A DNA stretch of 64,000 nucleotides from a bacterium (GTDB taxonomy: Bacteria > Bacillota > Clostridia > Oscillospirales > Oscillospiraceae): NCBI GenBank assembly GCA_004560305.1, contig SFVI01000010.1, positions 1 through 64,000 on the forward strand, written 5' to 3'. Shown piece by piece: positions 34,195-44,319 of this stretch. Each line of letters starts with the position of its first letter. The stretch's first letter is position 1. The notes below the pieces were generated by a model. The model did not search any database. It was not told the origin of the DNA and was given only the letters and a program-made list of their open reading frames with translations. A program made the translations under genes and the position numbers.

Positions 34195-34253
34195 GCGCAT
34201 ATCTCCCTTGTTTGTATGTATTTTGTCCGCTGGACAGATTTCCAGATGCATAT

Positions 34254-34282
34254 ATTATACATACTTTCCCTGTCAATTCCAA
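34254..34282 (-). promoter_or_regulatory. promoter of the glg operon
   Basis: TTGGAA, 17-bp spacer, TATAAT on the minus strand; a TTGACA inside the spacer offers an alternative -35 with a shifted -10. Confidence 0.65.
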
Positions 34283-34426
34283 GAGAAAAGTTTTCCGTTT
34301 GTTCAAAATAGGCATATTGCAACATATGTCCCCTGAACTCAGCGTAAAAAAATCCTCCCAAGCGTATAATTTTCTGCATATTCTGTATCTCCTCCGGACG
34401 ACCCCCAACGGAAGCGCCGGACTCAC

Positions 34427-34460
34427 AAAAAATCCCCGGCTCTTACGAGCCGGGGAAAAT
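34427..34460 (-). terminator. terminator of the first surface-protein gene
   Basis: CCCCGGCTC-GTAA-GAGCCGGGG followed by ATTTTTTG on the minus strand. Confidence 0.85.
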
Positions 34461-34479
34461 GTCAGTTATTTTGTTGCCT

Positions 34480-36831
34480 TTAGTTCTCGTGCTTCTTCAG
34501 CCGGGGCAGGACTGCCACAGCAGCGCCGCCGGAGAGGATCAGCACCACGGCCCACAGGGCCAGGTTGCTCTCGTCACCGGTGCGGGGGCTGGAAGAAGCC
34601 TGAGCGGTGGTGAGGATCTGGAAGGTGCAGCTGGGCTTATCGCCGTTATCCGTCACAACACCGATGGTGTAGGTCTCACCGGCAGTGCGGTTGTTCAGGA
34701 ACTTGGCGGTGAGGGTAACGGTCTTGCGGCTGGAGCTGAGGGTCCAGTAATCGCCGTAGTCCACATCGGTGAGCTGGCGGCCGCCGACCCAAACAGACTG
34801 GATAGGATCGGAGCAGACGAACTGCAGGTTCTTGCTGCTGCCGGTGACATGCTTGTCGGTGTCCACGGGACGCAGGGTGGCGCCCACATAGAACTGGCAG
34901 GAGGCCACGCCGTCAACGGTGTTCACAGACACCGTGTGCCAGCCGCGGGACAGGTTGTTCAGGATGGCGGTGCCGATCTTCAGCAGACCGCTGTTGTTAT
35001 TGGTGATCCAGTTGGTGGGGTCCTGGAGCCAGCCGTCGATCCACAGACCCTTCTTGGCGGGGTCGGAGAAGTCGATGGCGGGGCGGTAGTAGAAGGCCAG
35101 CATACCGTCGCCGGAGTACCACTCGTTGGAGTCAACAGGCCAGATGGCCACATCGCCGGGATTCACAATGGTGCCGGAACCGCTGACAGTCAGGCTGCCC
35201 ATGTAGGTGTACTTGCCGTCATGGCCGGTCCACAGGTAGATGGTGCTGGAAGAGAGACCGTCCAGGAAGCTGTTGGACAGGGTCAGCTTATACTGGCTGC
35301 CGGAAGCAGTCACAGAGCAGTAAGAAGAGGAAATGGTGCTGATCTGGCTGGTGGAAGTGGGGTTGCTCACAGTGGACCAGTAGTAGTTACCGGTGGAGCT
35401 GGTGTAGGGCATGAGGACATACACGGCGCTGCCGCTGCCCTTGGTGTAGGGAGAGCCATAGACGGTGAAGTCGCCGGTGACAACGCCGGAGCCGCCGCTG
35501 CCAGAGCCGGACTTGGAAACCACAGTGTAGGGGTTAGCCTTGCCGCTTCTCTCATAACCTTCGGCTACCAGAGCGTCAAAGTCCTTCATGGCCTGGGCAT
35601 CGCTATCATCCAGATACCAGCTGCCGCCGCGGATAGCACGGACAGCAGTGGTGTAGCCAGAAACATCTACAGGCAATGCGCTGGACCCCAAGGTGCCGCC
35701 AGAGACATTGAGCGTGTTCGCACCGGTATCAAGCTCCAGATAGCCGATTGTGCCGCTAGCCATATTTAGAGTCGAGTCATCACCAATTGTGACACTTCCT
35801 ACACTGACGCCATTTACAGTGAGGGTACCGCCCTGGGTTGCGCCAGCAGCACCATCCACATTGGCATTCAAGGTCAGGCTGCTTGCTTCGGTTCCTACAG
35901 AACCCTCCACCTCGTAGCCATTAACGACCATCGGCTTCTTGGTTATAATATTAGCCTTAAGGGTATTGTTGTTCAGATTGATGGTAACACTATCACACTT
36001 TGTAAATTCAGCGGTACTCGAGAGAGAAAGTGGTGCAATGCTGGTGGTATCATCAATCAGGTCAATAACAACTGTGCCGGTCAGGTTCACAGCGGCGGCA
36101 AACGCAGCATCGACAGTCTCATAGCCGTCGCCGTTGACATAGGCCACATACACGCTGCCCTTGGGGCCAACCACGCCAGTTTTGCTGTTCCACTCGTAGC
36201 CGCTGGGGAGGTACTCCGCCTTGGGCTGAGCGGAATAGGTGCCGCTGTAAAGCTGAACCTTGCCGGTGCCGCTGGTGGCAAAGCCGTTGGGGTTGCAGTT
36301 GATGGTGTAAACAGACAGCGTCTTGCCGTCCACAACCGTGATGTTGTTGCCGTTAAAGTAAATGCCGCCGTTTCTCAGCGTGACATTGGCGTTGATCACG
36401 ATGTCCTTCGCCAGGTTGAGCGTCAGGCCGCCCAGATCCAAGGTAATGTTTTTATCAATGCTGACGGTCTCGCTCACAGAGTCAGCCTGCATCATGGTAA
36501 CCGTGTCACCGGCCTTGGCAGCCTCAACAGCCTTGGCCAGAGTGGTGTACATATTGCTGCCCACAGACCACTTCAGGTCGGGGGAGGTATAGGTGCTGGG
36601 CTTCTCCAGCTCCAGGGTGGTGGAGCCTTCGGGAACGGCTGTGCTGCCGCCCAGCTTCAGATCAAAGGTGCTACTTCCCTCAGGCACAGCAGAAGAACCT
36701 TCTGCGGGAAGGCCCAGTGCCAACTCGCCGCCGGCCGGCTCAAGACTCAGCGCGTAGGCAGAGCCGCCCATCAGGCTCAGGCACATGGCAACCAAAAGAA
36801 GCATGGATAAAAGTTTGCTTGCTGTTTTCAT
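34480..36831 (-). CDS. large secreted surface protein with SPRTGD sorting tail, 783 aa
   Basis: Signal peptide (MKTASKLLSMLLLVAMCLSL, cleavage near GGSAYA), then a short Pro/Ser/Gly linker with a repeated AVPEGS(S/T)T unit, a parallel-beta-like region rich in Asn/Thr/Val repeats (about 100-400: ITLDLGGLTLNL, VTLRNGGIYF, LTLNANVDG, NTLNVSGGTLG), a Gly/Ser linker, and a C-terminal pair of beta domains. It ends SPRTGDESNLALW, a hydrophobic helix and basic RLKKHEN: a wall-sorting signal with SPxTG instead of LPxTG. Probably an adhesin or matrix protein. AAGGAGACGGACAAC gives the start. Confidence 0.8.
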   Translation of the reverse strand: MKTASKLLSMLLLVAMCLSLMGGSAYALSLEPAGGELALGLPAEGSSAVPEGSSTFDLKLGGSTAVPEGSTTLELEKPSTYTSPDLKWSVGSNMYTTLAKAVEAAKAGDTVTMMQADSVSETVSIDKNITLDLGGLTLNLAKDIVINANVTLRNGGIYFNGNNITVVDGKTLSVYTINCNPNGFATSGTGKVQLYSGTYSAQPKAEYLPSGYEWNSKTGVVGPKGSVYVAYVNGDGYETVDAAFAAAVNLTGTVVIDLIDDTTSIAPLSLSSTAEFTKCDSVTINLNNNTLKANIITKKPMVVNGYEVEGSVGTEASSLTLNANVDGAAGATQGGTLTVNGVSVGSVTIGDDSTLNMASGTIGYLELDTGANTLNVSGGTLGSSALPVDVSGYTTAVRAIRGGSWYLDDSDAQAMKDFDALVAEGYERSGKANPYTVVSKSGSGSGGSGVVTGDFTVYGSPYTKGSGSAVYVLMPYTSSTGNYYWSTVSNPTSTSQISTISSSYCSVTASGSQYKLTLSNSFLDGLSSSTIYLWTGHDGKYTYMGSLTVSGSGTIVNPGDVAIWPVDSNEWYSGDGMLAFYYRPAIDFSDPAKKGLWIDGWLQDPTNWITNNNSGLLKIGTAILNNLSRGWHTVSVNTVDGVASCQFYVGATLRPVDTDKHVTGSSKNLQFVCSDPIQSVWVGGRQLTDVDYGDYWTLSSSRKTVTLTAKFLNNRTAGETYTIGVVTDNGDKPSCTFQILTTAQASSSPRTGDESNLALWAVVLILSGGAAVAVLPRLKKHEN

Positions 36832-36919
36832 GTTGTCCGTCTCCTTATATTGCTATTTTTAAATTACCAAGCTTGTGTCCCTTCGACGAAAGTTTCTCCC
36901 CCGTCTCCGGTGTGAATAT

Positions 36920-36948
36920 AATGTACCACGATGTTATGTAAAATGCAA
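36920..36948 (-). promoter_or_regulatory. promoter of the SPRTGD surface protein
   Basis: TTGCAT, 17-bp spacer, TACATT on the minus strand; about 80 nt of leader. Confidence 0.6.
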
Positions 36949-37382
36949 GTACTTTTTTCACAGTTTTGCTATAAATTTTTTCCGTTTTGTAACTTCTCTG
37001 AATCCGGGAATTTATTATTTGCAATATTATGTCAATGATTTGCGTTATTTATTGCCATTTCCCGCCATTTCTGTCACATTTTTCTCAGCCCTTTTCCACT
37101 TTTCTTCAGAATTCTTAATATTTTTCTGTAACTGTTTGTTGCATTTCCCCATCGCTACTTATAAGACGCTGGCCCAGTATCTTTGTTCCCACCGTTTTCA
37201 GAAATTTTTTAGGGTTCGTTTTGCGCCGGAGAGAGTCCTCCGGTTACGGAACCGCCGCAACATGATCGTAGGGGCGGCCATTGGCCGTCCGCCTTCCTGA
37301 CAGCGCAGTATTCCCACCTCATGGAAGGCTATGGCTAAGACATGCCAGATAGCCCCCAGCAATCACCAATGTTCTACTATAT
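36949..37382. other. 434 bp intergenic, AT-rich, with one half repeat
   Basis: Pyrimidine-rich, AT-rich sequence to about 37200, then GC-rich with a half copy of the GTAGGGGCGGCC repeat. Open frames in it lack ribosome binding sites and gene-like composition. Confidence 0.4.
37267..37293. repeat. half copy of the GTAGGGGCGGCC repeat
   Basis: CGTAGGGGCGGCCATTGGCC plus GTCCGCC, identical to the left half of the copy at 53995. Confidence 0.7.
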
Positions 37383-37411
37383 TAAAACAGAGCCGCATCT
37401 TGCGGCTCTGT
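37383..37411 (-). terminator. terminator of the transglutaminase-like surface protein
   Basis: ACAGAGCCGCA-AGA-TGCGGCTCTGT followed by TTTAAT on the minus strand. Confidence 0.8.
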
Positions 37412-37419
37412 CAATGGTT

Positions 37420-39915
37420 TTACTTGCGTTTGTTCTTCACGATGAACACAGCCACCGCTGCCACGCCCACGAGGCTGACAACAATCATGCCGATCCACAG
37501 GCCCATGTTGGCGCTGTCGCCGGTCTTGGGCGCAGACCAGGGGTTGGTGCTCTGGATGGGAAGGGTGTTCTGCTGGCTGCCGGCTTTCACGGTGAACTCC
37601 GTTTCGGCGGCGCCGCCCAGGGAATTGATGGAGATCTTGTGGGTGCCCGCCTTCAGCTGATCCAGGCAGCTCTTGTTCAGGGTGATGATGGTGCTGCCCT
37701 CGGCCTTGCTGTAGTAGCTCTCGGAGAGGGTAAAGCCGTTGAGGGTCACGGAGATGAACTCGCTCAGGGGCGCGCTGGAGGTAAAGCTCAGACCGCTGCT
37801 GCTGCCCTGCTGCCAGGCGGCCTTGGCCCCGGCGGTGATCCTGGGCTTGGTCACTTCGCTGATCTTGATGTCCATAGTGCCGCAGCTGCTGCACACCCGC
37901 TCCCAGTAGTTGGGAGCCGTGAACTGCCAACTGCTCCAGCTGTGGACATGCTGGGCCTGGTCCTTGTTGGCCGGGATGGTCCTGGTCTCCACATAGCCGC
38001 AGACGCATTTGCGCTCCATGCTGCCGTCCTTGTCGGCGGTGGCCTCCTTCACGATGCGCCAGGCGCCGAAGGTGTGGGCCCCGTAGCCGTACTTGTCGGC
38101 GTTGTTGGTCACGGGGCAGTCGGCAGCGGTGCAGTTGTTCCAGTGGTGGGTGCTGTTATACTGCCACTGGCTGCTCCAGGCATGGGTGTGCTCCGGGGTG
38201 GGAAGAACGGGGATCTGCTCGGTTTTGGTCGCATTGCAGGTAGTGCAGGTATAGGTCTTGATGCCGGCCTCCCGGGTGGTGGCCGCCTTTGTCACCACGC
38301 CCGCGTTCCAGGTATGAAGGCCGTAGCCATTCTTCTGGCTGTTGTCACTGATGTCGCAGCCCGCAGCCTGGCACTCATGCCAGTGGTAGTCACCGCTGCC
38401 GCTCCAGGTCTCACTCCAGGAATGGACGTGGGGAGGCTCCGTAGGTGCCGGTGTAGCCGTGGGAGCGGGTGTCTCCGTAGGCGCCGGTGTAGCCGTGGGG
38501 GCAGGCGTCTCCGTGGGTGCGGGTGTCTCCGTAGGAGCTGGCGTCTCCGTAGGTGCGGGCGTCTCCGTAGGGGCGGGCGTCTCCGTGGGTGCGGGCGTCT
38601 CCGTGGGTACAGGCGTCTCCGTAGGCGCGGGCGTCTCCGTAGGCGCGGGCGTCTCCGTGGGTACAGGCGTCTCCTTGGGTTCCGTGTTGGGGATATAGCT
38701 GCTTGCCGCCAGACTCAGCACATCGGACAGCAGCTCCCTGGTATCTTCGTCGTATTCAAAGCTGACCTGGTAACCCAGCACCTGGAAGAGATAGCCGTTG
38801 CCCGTGCTGTTTGCGGATCCGGCCAGGAACAGGCCGCCATCCTCGCCGATGGCCCCCTGGTCACTGTTGGTCACATCCACCAGGTAGTTCCCGCCCTCCA
38901 GCGCCACGATGTTCCACATATGGGGCACCAGGCTGTTGATCCCCATCACGCCGGTGGCGGTGTAGCAGACGGTCTCCTCATCCTCGAACTCGCTCAGGTC
39001 GCAGAGATACTGGAAGGCCTTGGCATAGCCCTCACAGACCGCTTTGGTCTCAGGGTTGCCGTCAAACACACTGATCAGCTGCCAGGGCGCGCCGTAGCGG
39101 TCCGGGGTGAGGCTGACGGCGTCCTGGTCATAGTCCGCAAGCCTGCAGATCCAGTCCTTGTAAGCCAGGAGCTTTTCGTAATCACTCCTGTCCTTGTTGG
39201 CTTCCACAATTTCCAGTGCCTTTGCCCTGGCCTGCTTTGCTGCCAGCAGCTGCGCCGCGTTCACCATGTAGCAGTCCATGGCGCTGCCGCTTTCGGTTTC
39301 CAGACGCTCCACCGGCGTGCCGCTGCGGAACGGCTCACTGACGGCAAAGGCCAGCTTCATCTCCGTCACAATGACCTCCGTATCGGTACGCACATATTTT
39401 ATTGTGCCGATCATGCCGGCGGTCTTGTCATACCAGTAAAAATCATAGGGCAGGTCCATCAGCAGATAGCCGTGGATCTCGTTCATCTGCAGCTTCTCCT
39501 GCAGCACCTTATTCACATCGCTGTCCTCATTCCCGGCGGTGAGGCCCATTTCCTTATAGGTCCATTTCAGCGGGGATTCCTTATAGTCCCACGCCAGGGT
39601 CACAAGGCTGCTGGCCTCCCCTTCCGCCACCTTTCCGATCTCCTCCTTGATGGCGTTATACAGCGCCTGGCTCCGCTCATCCGGCAGCCGGTCCTCCCCG
39701 GCGCTGAACAGGCTGAAGGCGTATTCCGGGTACATGGTCTGTTCCGCATAGGCGTCCAGGATCTCCTGGCCATCCTCGGGCAGAAGCCCTTCCTCCGGGA
39801 TCAGGCTGATTTCGCCGCCGTCGATCTCCTCCGGGGCCTTTCCCTCAGCATAGGCCGCCGGCAGAACGCCCAGCAGCAGGCAAAGCATCAGCAGTATGCT
39901 CAGTGTCTTTTTCAT
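37420..39915 (-). CDS. secreted transglutaminase-like protein with PT repeats and APKTGD sorting tail, 831 aa
   Basis: Signal peptide MKKTLSILLMLCLLLGVLPA; the start is fixed by GAGGAGGAACGTGAA, ten codons inside the longest frame. Residues about 30-400 contain a transglutaminase/protease-like core with the triad context KAVCEGYAKAFQYLC (Cys), VPHMWNIV (His) and YLVDVTNSD (Asp). Then follow about 15 units of TETPAP/TATPAP, a His/Trp/Cys-rich region with repeated HSWS...HW..C motifs (HVHSWSETW, HTHAWSSQW, HVHSWSSW), an all-beta domain, and the tail SAPKTGDSANMGLW, membrane helix, KNKRK. Probably cross-links or cleaves surface proteins or peptidoglycan peptides. Confidence 0.85.
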   Translation of the reverse strand: MKKTLSILLMLCLLLGVLPAAYAEGKAPEEIDGGEISLIPEEGLLPEDGQEILDAYAEQTMYPEYAFSLFSAGEDRLPDERSQALYNAIKEEIGKVAEGEASSLVTLAWDYKESPLKWTYKEMGLTAGNEDSDVNKVLQEKLQMNEIHGYLLMDLPYDFYWYDKTAGMIGTIKYVRTDTEVIVTEMKLAFAVSEPFRSGTPVERLETESGSAMDCYMVNAAQLLAAKQARAKALEIVEANKDRSDYEKLLAYKDWICRLADYDQDAVSLTPDRYGAPWQLISVFDGNPETKAVCEGYAKAFQYLCDLSEFEDEETVCYTATGVMGINSLVPHMWNIVALEGGNYLVDVTNSDQGAIGEDGGLFLAGSANSTGNGYLFQVLGYQVSFEYDEDTRELLSDVLSLAASSYIPNTEPKETPVPTETPAPTETPAPTETPVPTETPAPTETPAPTETPAPTETPAPTETPAPTETPAPTATPAPTETPAPTATPAPTEPPHVHSWSETWSGSGDYHWHECQAAGCDISDNSQKNGYGLHTWNAGVVTKAATTREAGIKTYTCTTCNATKTEQIPVLPTPEHTHAWSSQWQYNSTHHWNNCTAADCPVTNNADKYGYGAHTFGAWRIVKEATADKDGSMERKCVCGYVETRTIPANKDQAQHVHSWSSWQFTAPNYWERVCSSCGTMDIKISEVTKPRITAGAKAAWQQGSSSGLSFTSSAPLSEFISVTLNGFTLSESYYSKAEGSTIITLNKSCLDQLKAGTHKISINSLGGAAETEFTVKAGSQQNTLPIQSTNPWSAPKTGDSANMGLWIGMIVVSLVGVAAVAVFIVKNKRK
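38440..38682. repeat. PT-repeat minisatellite in the surface protein
   Basis: Tandem 18-bp units encoding PTETPA or close variants, with third-base differences between units. It codes a wall-spanning linker and is prone to length change. Confidence 0.85.
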
Positions 39916-39980
39916 TTCACGTTCCTCCTCTACGCTTCTATTCACAGCGGCCGGGGCCGCATCGTTATCTGGTTAACATA

Positions 39981-40009
39981 AATTTATCACGACGATTTCC
40001 TAATTGCAA
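39981..40009 (-). promoter_or_regulatory. promoter of the transglutaminase-like surface protein
   Basis: TTGCAA, 17-bp spacer, TAAATT on the minus strand. The remaining intergenic part to 40369 is very AT-rich and holds no supported gene. Confidence 0.6.
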
Positions 40010-40369
40010 GAGCCTCTGCCCTGCCAGTATCCGGCCGGCTCTCTGTAGATATATACGTTTTTGCCGGTCACTTTGTTCCCACTGGTTTTATTTTCCATTT
40101 CTTTCGTTTTATAGTCATATTTTTCGTTTTCAATTTGTGCATAATGATTGTAATTTTGTATTTCAAATAATCATTGTATTTTCTGTTTTTACGTTATTTT
40201 TTTAACTTGCGGTGCATTTCTATCTTTCTTTTCCAAATTTTGTCCGTATTTTAAATACACACCGTCATTTTTATTTGTGCATTTTGATCAGGTCTGGCCC
40301 TTTGCCTCCCTTTAATTTGGCTATATGTATGAATTTATGCATTCTGCACGAAAACTATTTAATATTCCC

Positions 40370-40398
40370 TTGTTATTCTCCGGCTTATCGTATAAAAT
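40370..40398 (+). promoter_or_regulatory. promoter of hppA
   Basis: TTGTTA, 17-bp spacer, TAAAAT, about 50 bp upstream of the start. Confidence 0.55.
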
Positions 40399-40451
40399 AT
40401 ACAAACGCAGAGGCAGTTTTTTACAATCAACCTGATAGGAGGTCTGTTGCC

Positions 40452-42443
<1,992 letters not shown>

Positions 42444-42457
42444 GCTGCGGCCAAACC

Positions 42458-42488
42458 AATACCCTGCCTGATTCCCAGGCAGGGTATT
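42458..42488 (+). terminator. terminator of hppA (first of two identical copies)
   Basis: AATACCCTGCCTG-ATTC-CCAGGCAGGGTATT. An identical 31-bp copy lies at 42706-42736 on the other side of a MITE-like element. Confidence 0.75.
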
Positions 42489-42493
42489 GGGGC

Positions 42494-42698
42494 TGTCAAA
42501 AAAGCTGATTTCACAGGAAGGCTCCCTTGTGTAAAGGGAACTGTCAGCGAAGCTGACTGAGGGATTGTTTTATGAAATGTTCCAGATTTTCAGCTACATC
42601 TTAAAAAAGACGAACTTTTCATTTACAACCCCTCCGTCAAAAATCACAGATTTTTGCCACCTCCCCTTACACAGGGGAGGCTTTGGCTGGTTCTTTCA
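42494..42698 (+). mobile_element. MITE-like element, copy A
   Basis: About 205 bp, from TGTCAAAAAAGCTGA to GGAGGCTTTGGCTGGTTC. It has subterminal inverted hairpins GGCTCCCTTGTGTAAAGGG and CCCCTTACACAGGGGAGGC that match each other inverted, plus AAGCTGACTGAGGGATTG and CCCCTCCGTCAAAAATC motifs. A near copy in opposite orientation is at 44045-44241. No coding capacity. Confidence 0.7.
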
Positions 42699-42705
42699 CA
42701 AGCTG

Positions 42706-42736
42706 AATACCCTGCCTGATTCCCAGGCAGGGTATT
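42706..42736 (+). terminator. second copy of the hppA terminator
   Basis: Identical in all 31 bp to 42458-42488, here followed by TTCTTTTG. Either a large target duplication or a duplicated terminator flanking the element. Confidence 0.7.
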
Positions 42737-42774
42737 TTCTTTTGTGTTTTCGCATAGCATGGTGTAAATCTCCC

Positions 42775-42803
42775 TTGCTTTCCTGCGGAATGCTTACTAT
42801 AAT
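42775..42803 (+). promoter_or_regulatory. promoter of the CapA-like gene
   Basis: TTGCTT, 17-bp spacer, perfect TATAAT, 36 bp before the start codon. Confidence 0.7.
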
Positions 42804-42838
42804 AAATGGGCTTTATTGATTATGAGGTAGTCTGTGCT

Positions 42839-44029
42839 ATGAAGAAAATTCTCCAATCCATCCTGCTGACTTTGCTTACCCTGGTTCTGGTGGTCATCGT
42901 GGTGGCCCGCTCCGAACTGAAATATAAATATGAATCCCCCGCCACTGTCCCCGCTCTCCAGACGGAGCTGACGGCCAGCCCATCACCTACGCCTTCGCCC
43001 ACGCCTGCACCTACGCCCACCCCTACGCCTACGCCGGAGCCCCAGCCGGAATATTTTACGCTCTCCTTCGTGGGGGACTGCACCCTCACCTCCCACCAGA
43101 TGCTGTGGGAGCAGAGCCCCTACCACTACGCCATGCGTATGAACGGGGACTATGCCTATCCCTTCTCCAACACCATCGATTATTTTGACAGCGATGATTT
43201 CACCTTTGCCAACCTGGAGTGTACCTTCTCCGACCAGGTGATGTATTCCGCCCAGACCTTCTATTTCCGCGCCCCCACCGACTGGGCCCAGATTCTCCTT
43301 GCGGGCGGGGTGGATTTCGTCACCACCGCCAACAACCACATGTACGACTTTGGGGAGACTGGCGCCCAGGATACCTTTGCCGCCCTGGAAGCCTGGGGCA
43401 TCCCCTATGGCAAGGACGGCCAGGCCCAGCTGTTCACCACGGAAAGCGGCCTGACCCTGGGCATCTACTGTGCCTACCGGGACTACAACCCCAGCAAGGA
43501 CGCCGCCGCGGAGGCCATCGCTCAGCTGCGCGCAGAGGGGGCCGAGTTTGTGTTCTGCGCCTTTCACTGGGGGCAGGAGCTGTTTTATCAGCCCACCCAG
43601 AACCAGATCGATCTGGCCCACGCCTGCATTGACGCCGGGGCCGGCCTGGTCTACGGCAGCCATTCCCATTGCCTCCAGCCTATCGAGGAGTATAGCGGCG
43701 GTCTGATTCTCTATTCCATGGGGAACTGGTCCTTCGGCGGCAATACCAGTCCCTCAGACCGGGACACCGCCATTGTCCAGCTCACCGTCAAGCGGGATGT
43801 GGACGGCGCCGTCTCCACCGATTCTTACAATATCATCCCCTGCTGTGTCAGCAGTCTGCCTGTGGGGGCCGATCAGGGTGCCGATAACGACTACCGCCCC
43901 ACCCCCTATGAGCCGGACAGCGAGGAATACCGCCGCACCCTCAGTAAGCTGGACGGCAGCTATGAGGGCGTCAGCACCGGCGCCGACTATTCCGGCTGGT
44001 ACGCCAGCTATGGCGGCGCCCCGGAATAA
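42839..44029 (+). CDS. CapA-family (poly-gamma-glutamate synthesis type) metallophosphatase-like protein
   Basis: 396 aa with an N-terminal membrane anchor (ILLTLLTLVLVVIVVA), a short Pro/Thr linker (about 50-75) and a calcineurin-like CapA domain: FVGDCTLTS, FANLECTFS, TTANNHMYDFGE, FCAFHWGQE and YGSHSHCLQP carry the metal-binding residues in family order. It would act outside the membrane, perhaps on capsule or wall polymers. The start after GAGGT was taken over an ATG 11 codons upstream. The gene stands alone between inverted MITE-like copies. Confidence 0.88.
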   Translation: MKKILQSILLTLLTLVLVVIVVARSELKYKYESPATVPALQTELTASPSPTPSPTPAPTPTPTPTPEPQPEYFTLSFVGDCTLTSHQMLWEQSPYHYAMRMNGDYAYPFSNTIDYFDSDDFTFANLECTFSDQVMYSAQTFYFRAPTDWAQILLAGGVDFVTTANNHMYDFGETGAQDTFAALEAWGIPYGKDGQAQLFTTESGLTLGIYCAYRDYNPSKDAAAEAIAQLRAEGAEFVFCAFHWGQELFYQPTQNQIDLAHACIDAGAGLVYGSHSHCLQPIEEYSGGLILYSMGNWSFGGNTSPSDRDTAIVQLTVKRDVDGAVSTDSYNIIPCCVSSLPVGADQGADNDYRPTPYEPDSEEYRRTLSKLDGSYEGVSTGADYSGWYASYGGAPE

Positions 44030-44044
44030 GCGTTGGGCCGGTCC

Positions 44045-44241
44045 CCGGGAACAACAAAAAAAGAAGCAGCCAAAGCCTCCCCTGTGTAAGGGGAGGTGGC
44101 AAAAATCGTAGATTTTTGACGGAGGGGTTGTAAAAGAAACGTTCCGAATTTGCATGACATAACCGATAATCCCGAACATTTTATAAAACAATCCCTCAGT
44201 CAGCTTCGCGGGAGCCTTTTTGTGTAACCAGTTTTTTGACA
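44045..44241 (-). mobile_element. MITE-like element, copy B (inverted)
   Basis: Reverse complement of copy A over its length, with about 20 bp missing next to the GGCTCCC arm and a diverged middle. The best-kept blocks are GAAGCTGACTGAGGGATTGT, ACAACCCCTCCGTCAAAAAT and CTCCCCTTACACAGGGGAGG. Confidence 0.7.
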
Positions 44242-44246
44242 GTCTC

Positions 44247-44285
44247 AAAAAAAAGAAGGAAGGCTTTGCCTTCCTTCTTTTTTTA
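44247..44285. terminator. bidirectional terminator
   Basis: AAAAGAAGGAAGGC-TTT-GCCTTCCTTCTTTT, with A/T runs on both sides; it ends the minus-strand surface protein. Confidence 0.85.
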
Positions 44286-44319
44286 TTTTCTGCTTTTTCC
44301 TCAGCAGGTTTATGTTTGT

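Noticed and set aside
38440..38682. Short regular repeats that could look like a CRISPR array
   Set aside because: The 18-bp units are contiguous, in frame, and encode PT repeats; there are no spacers and no cas genes.
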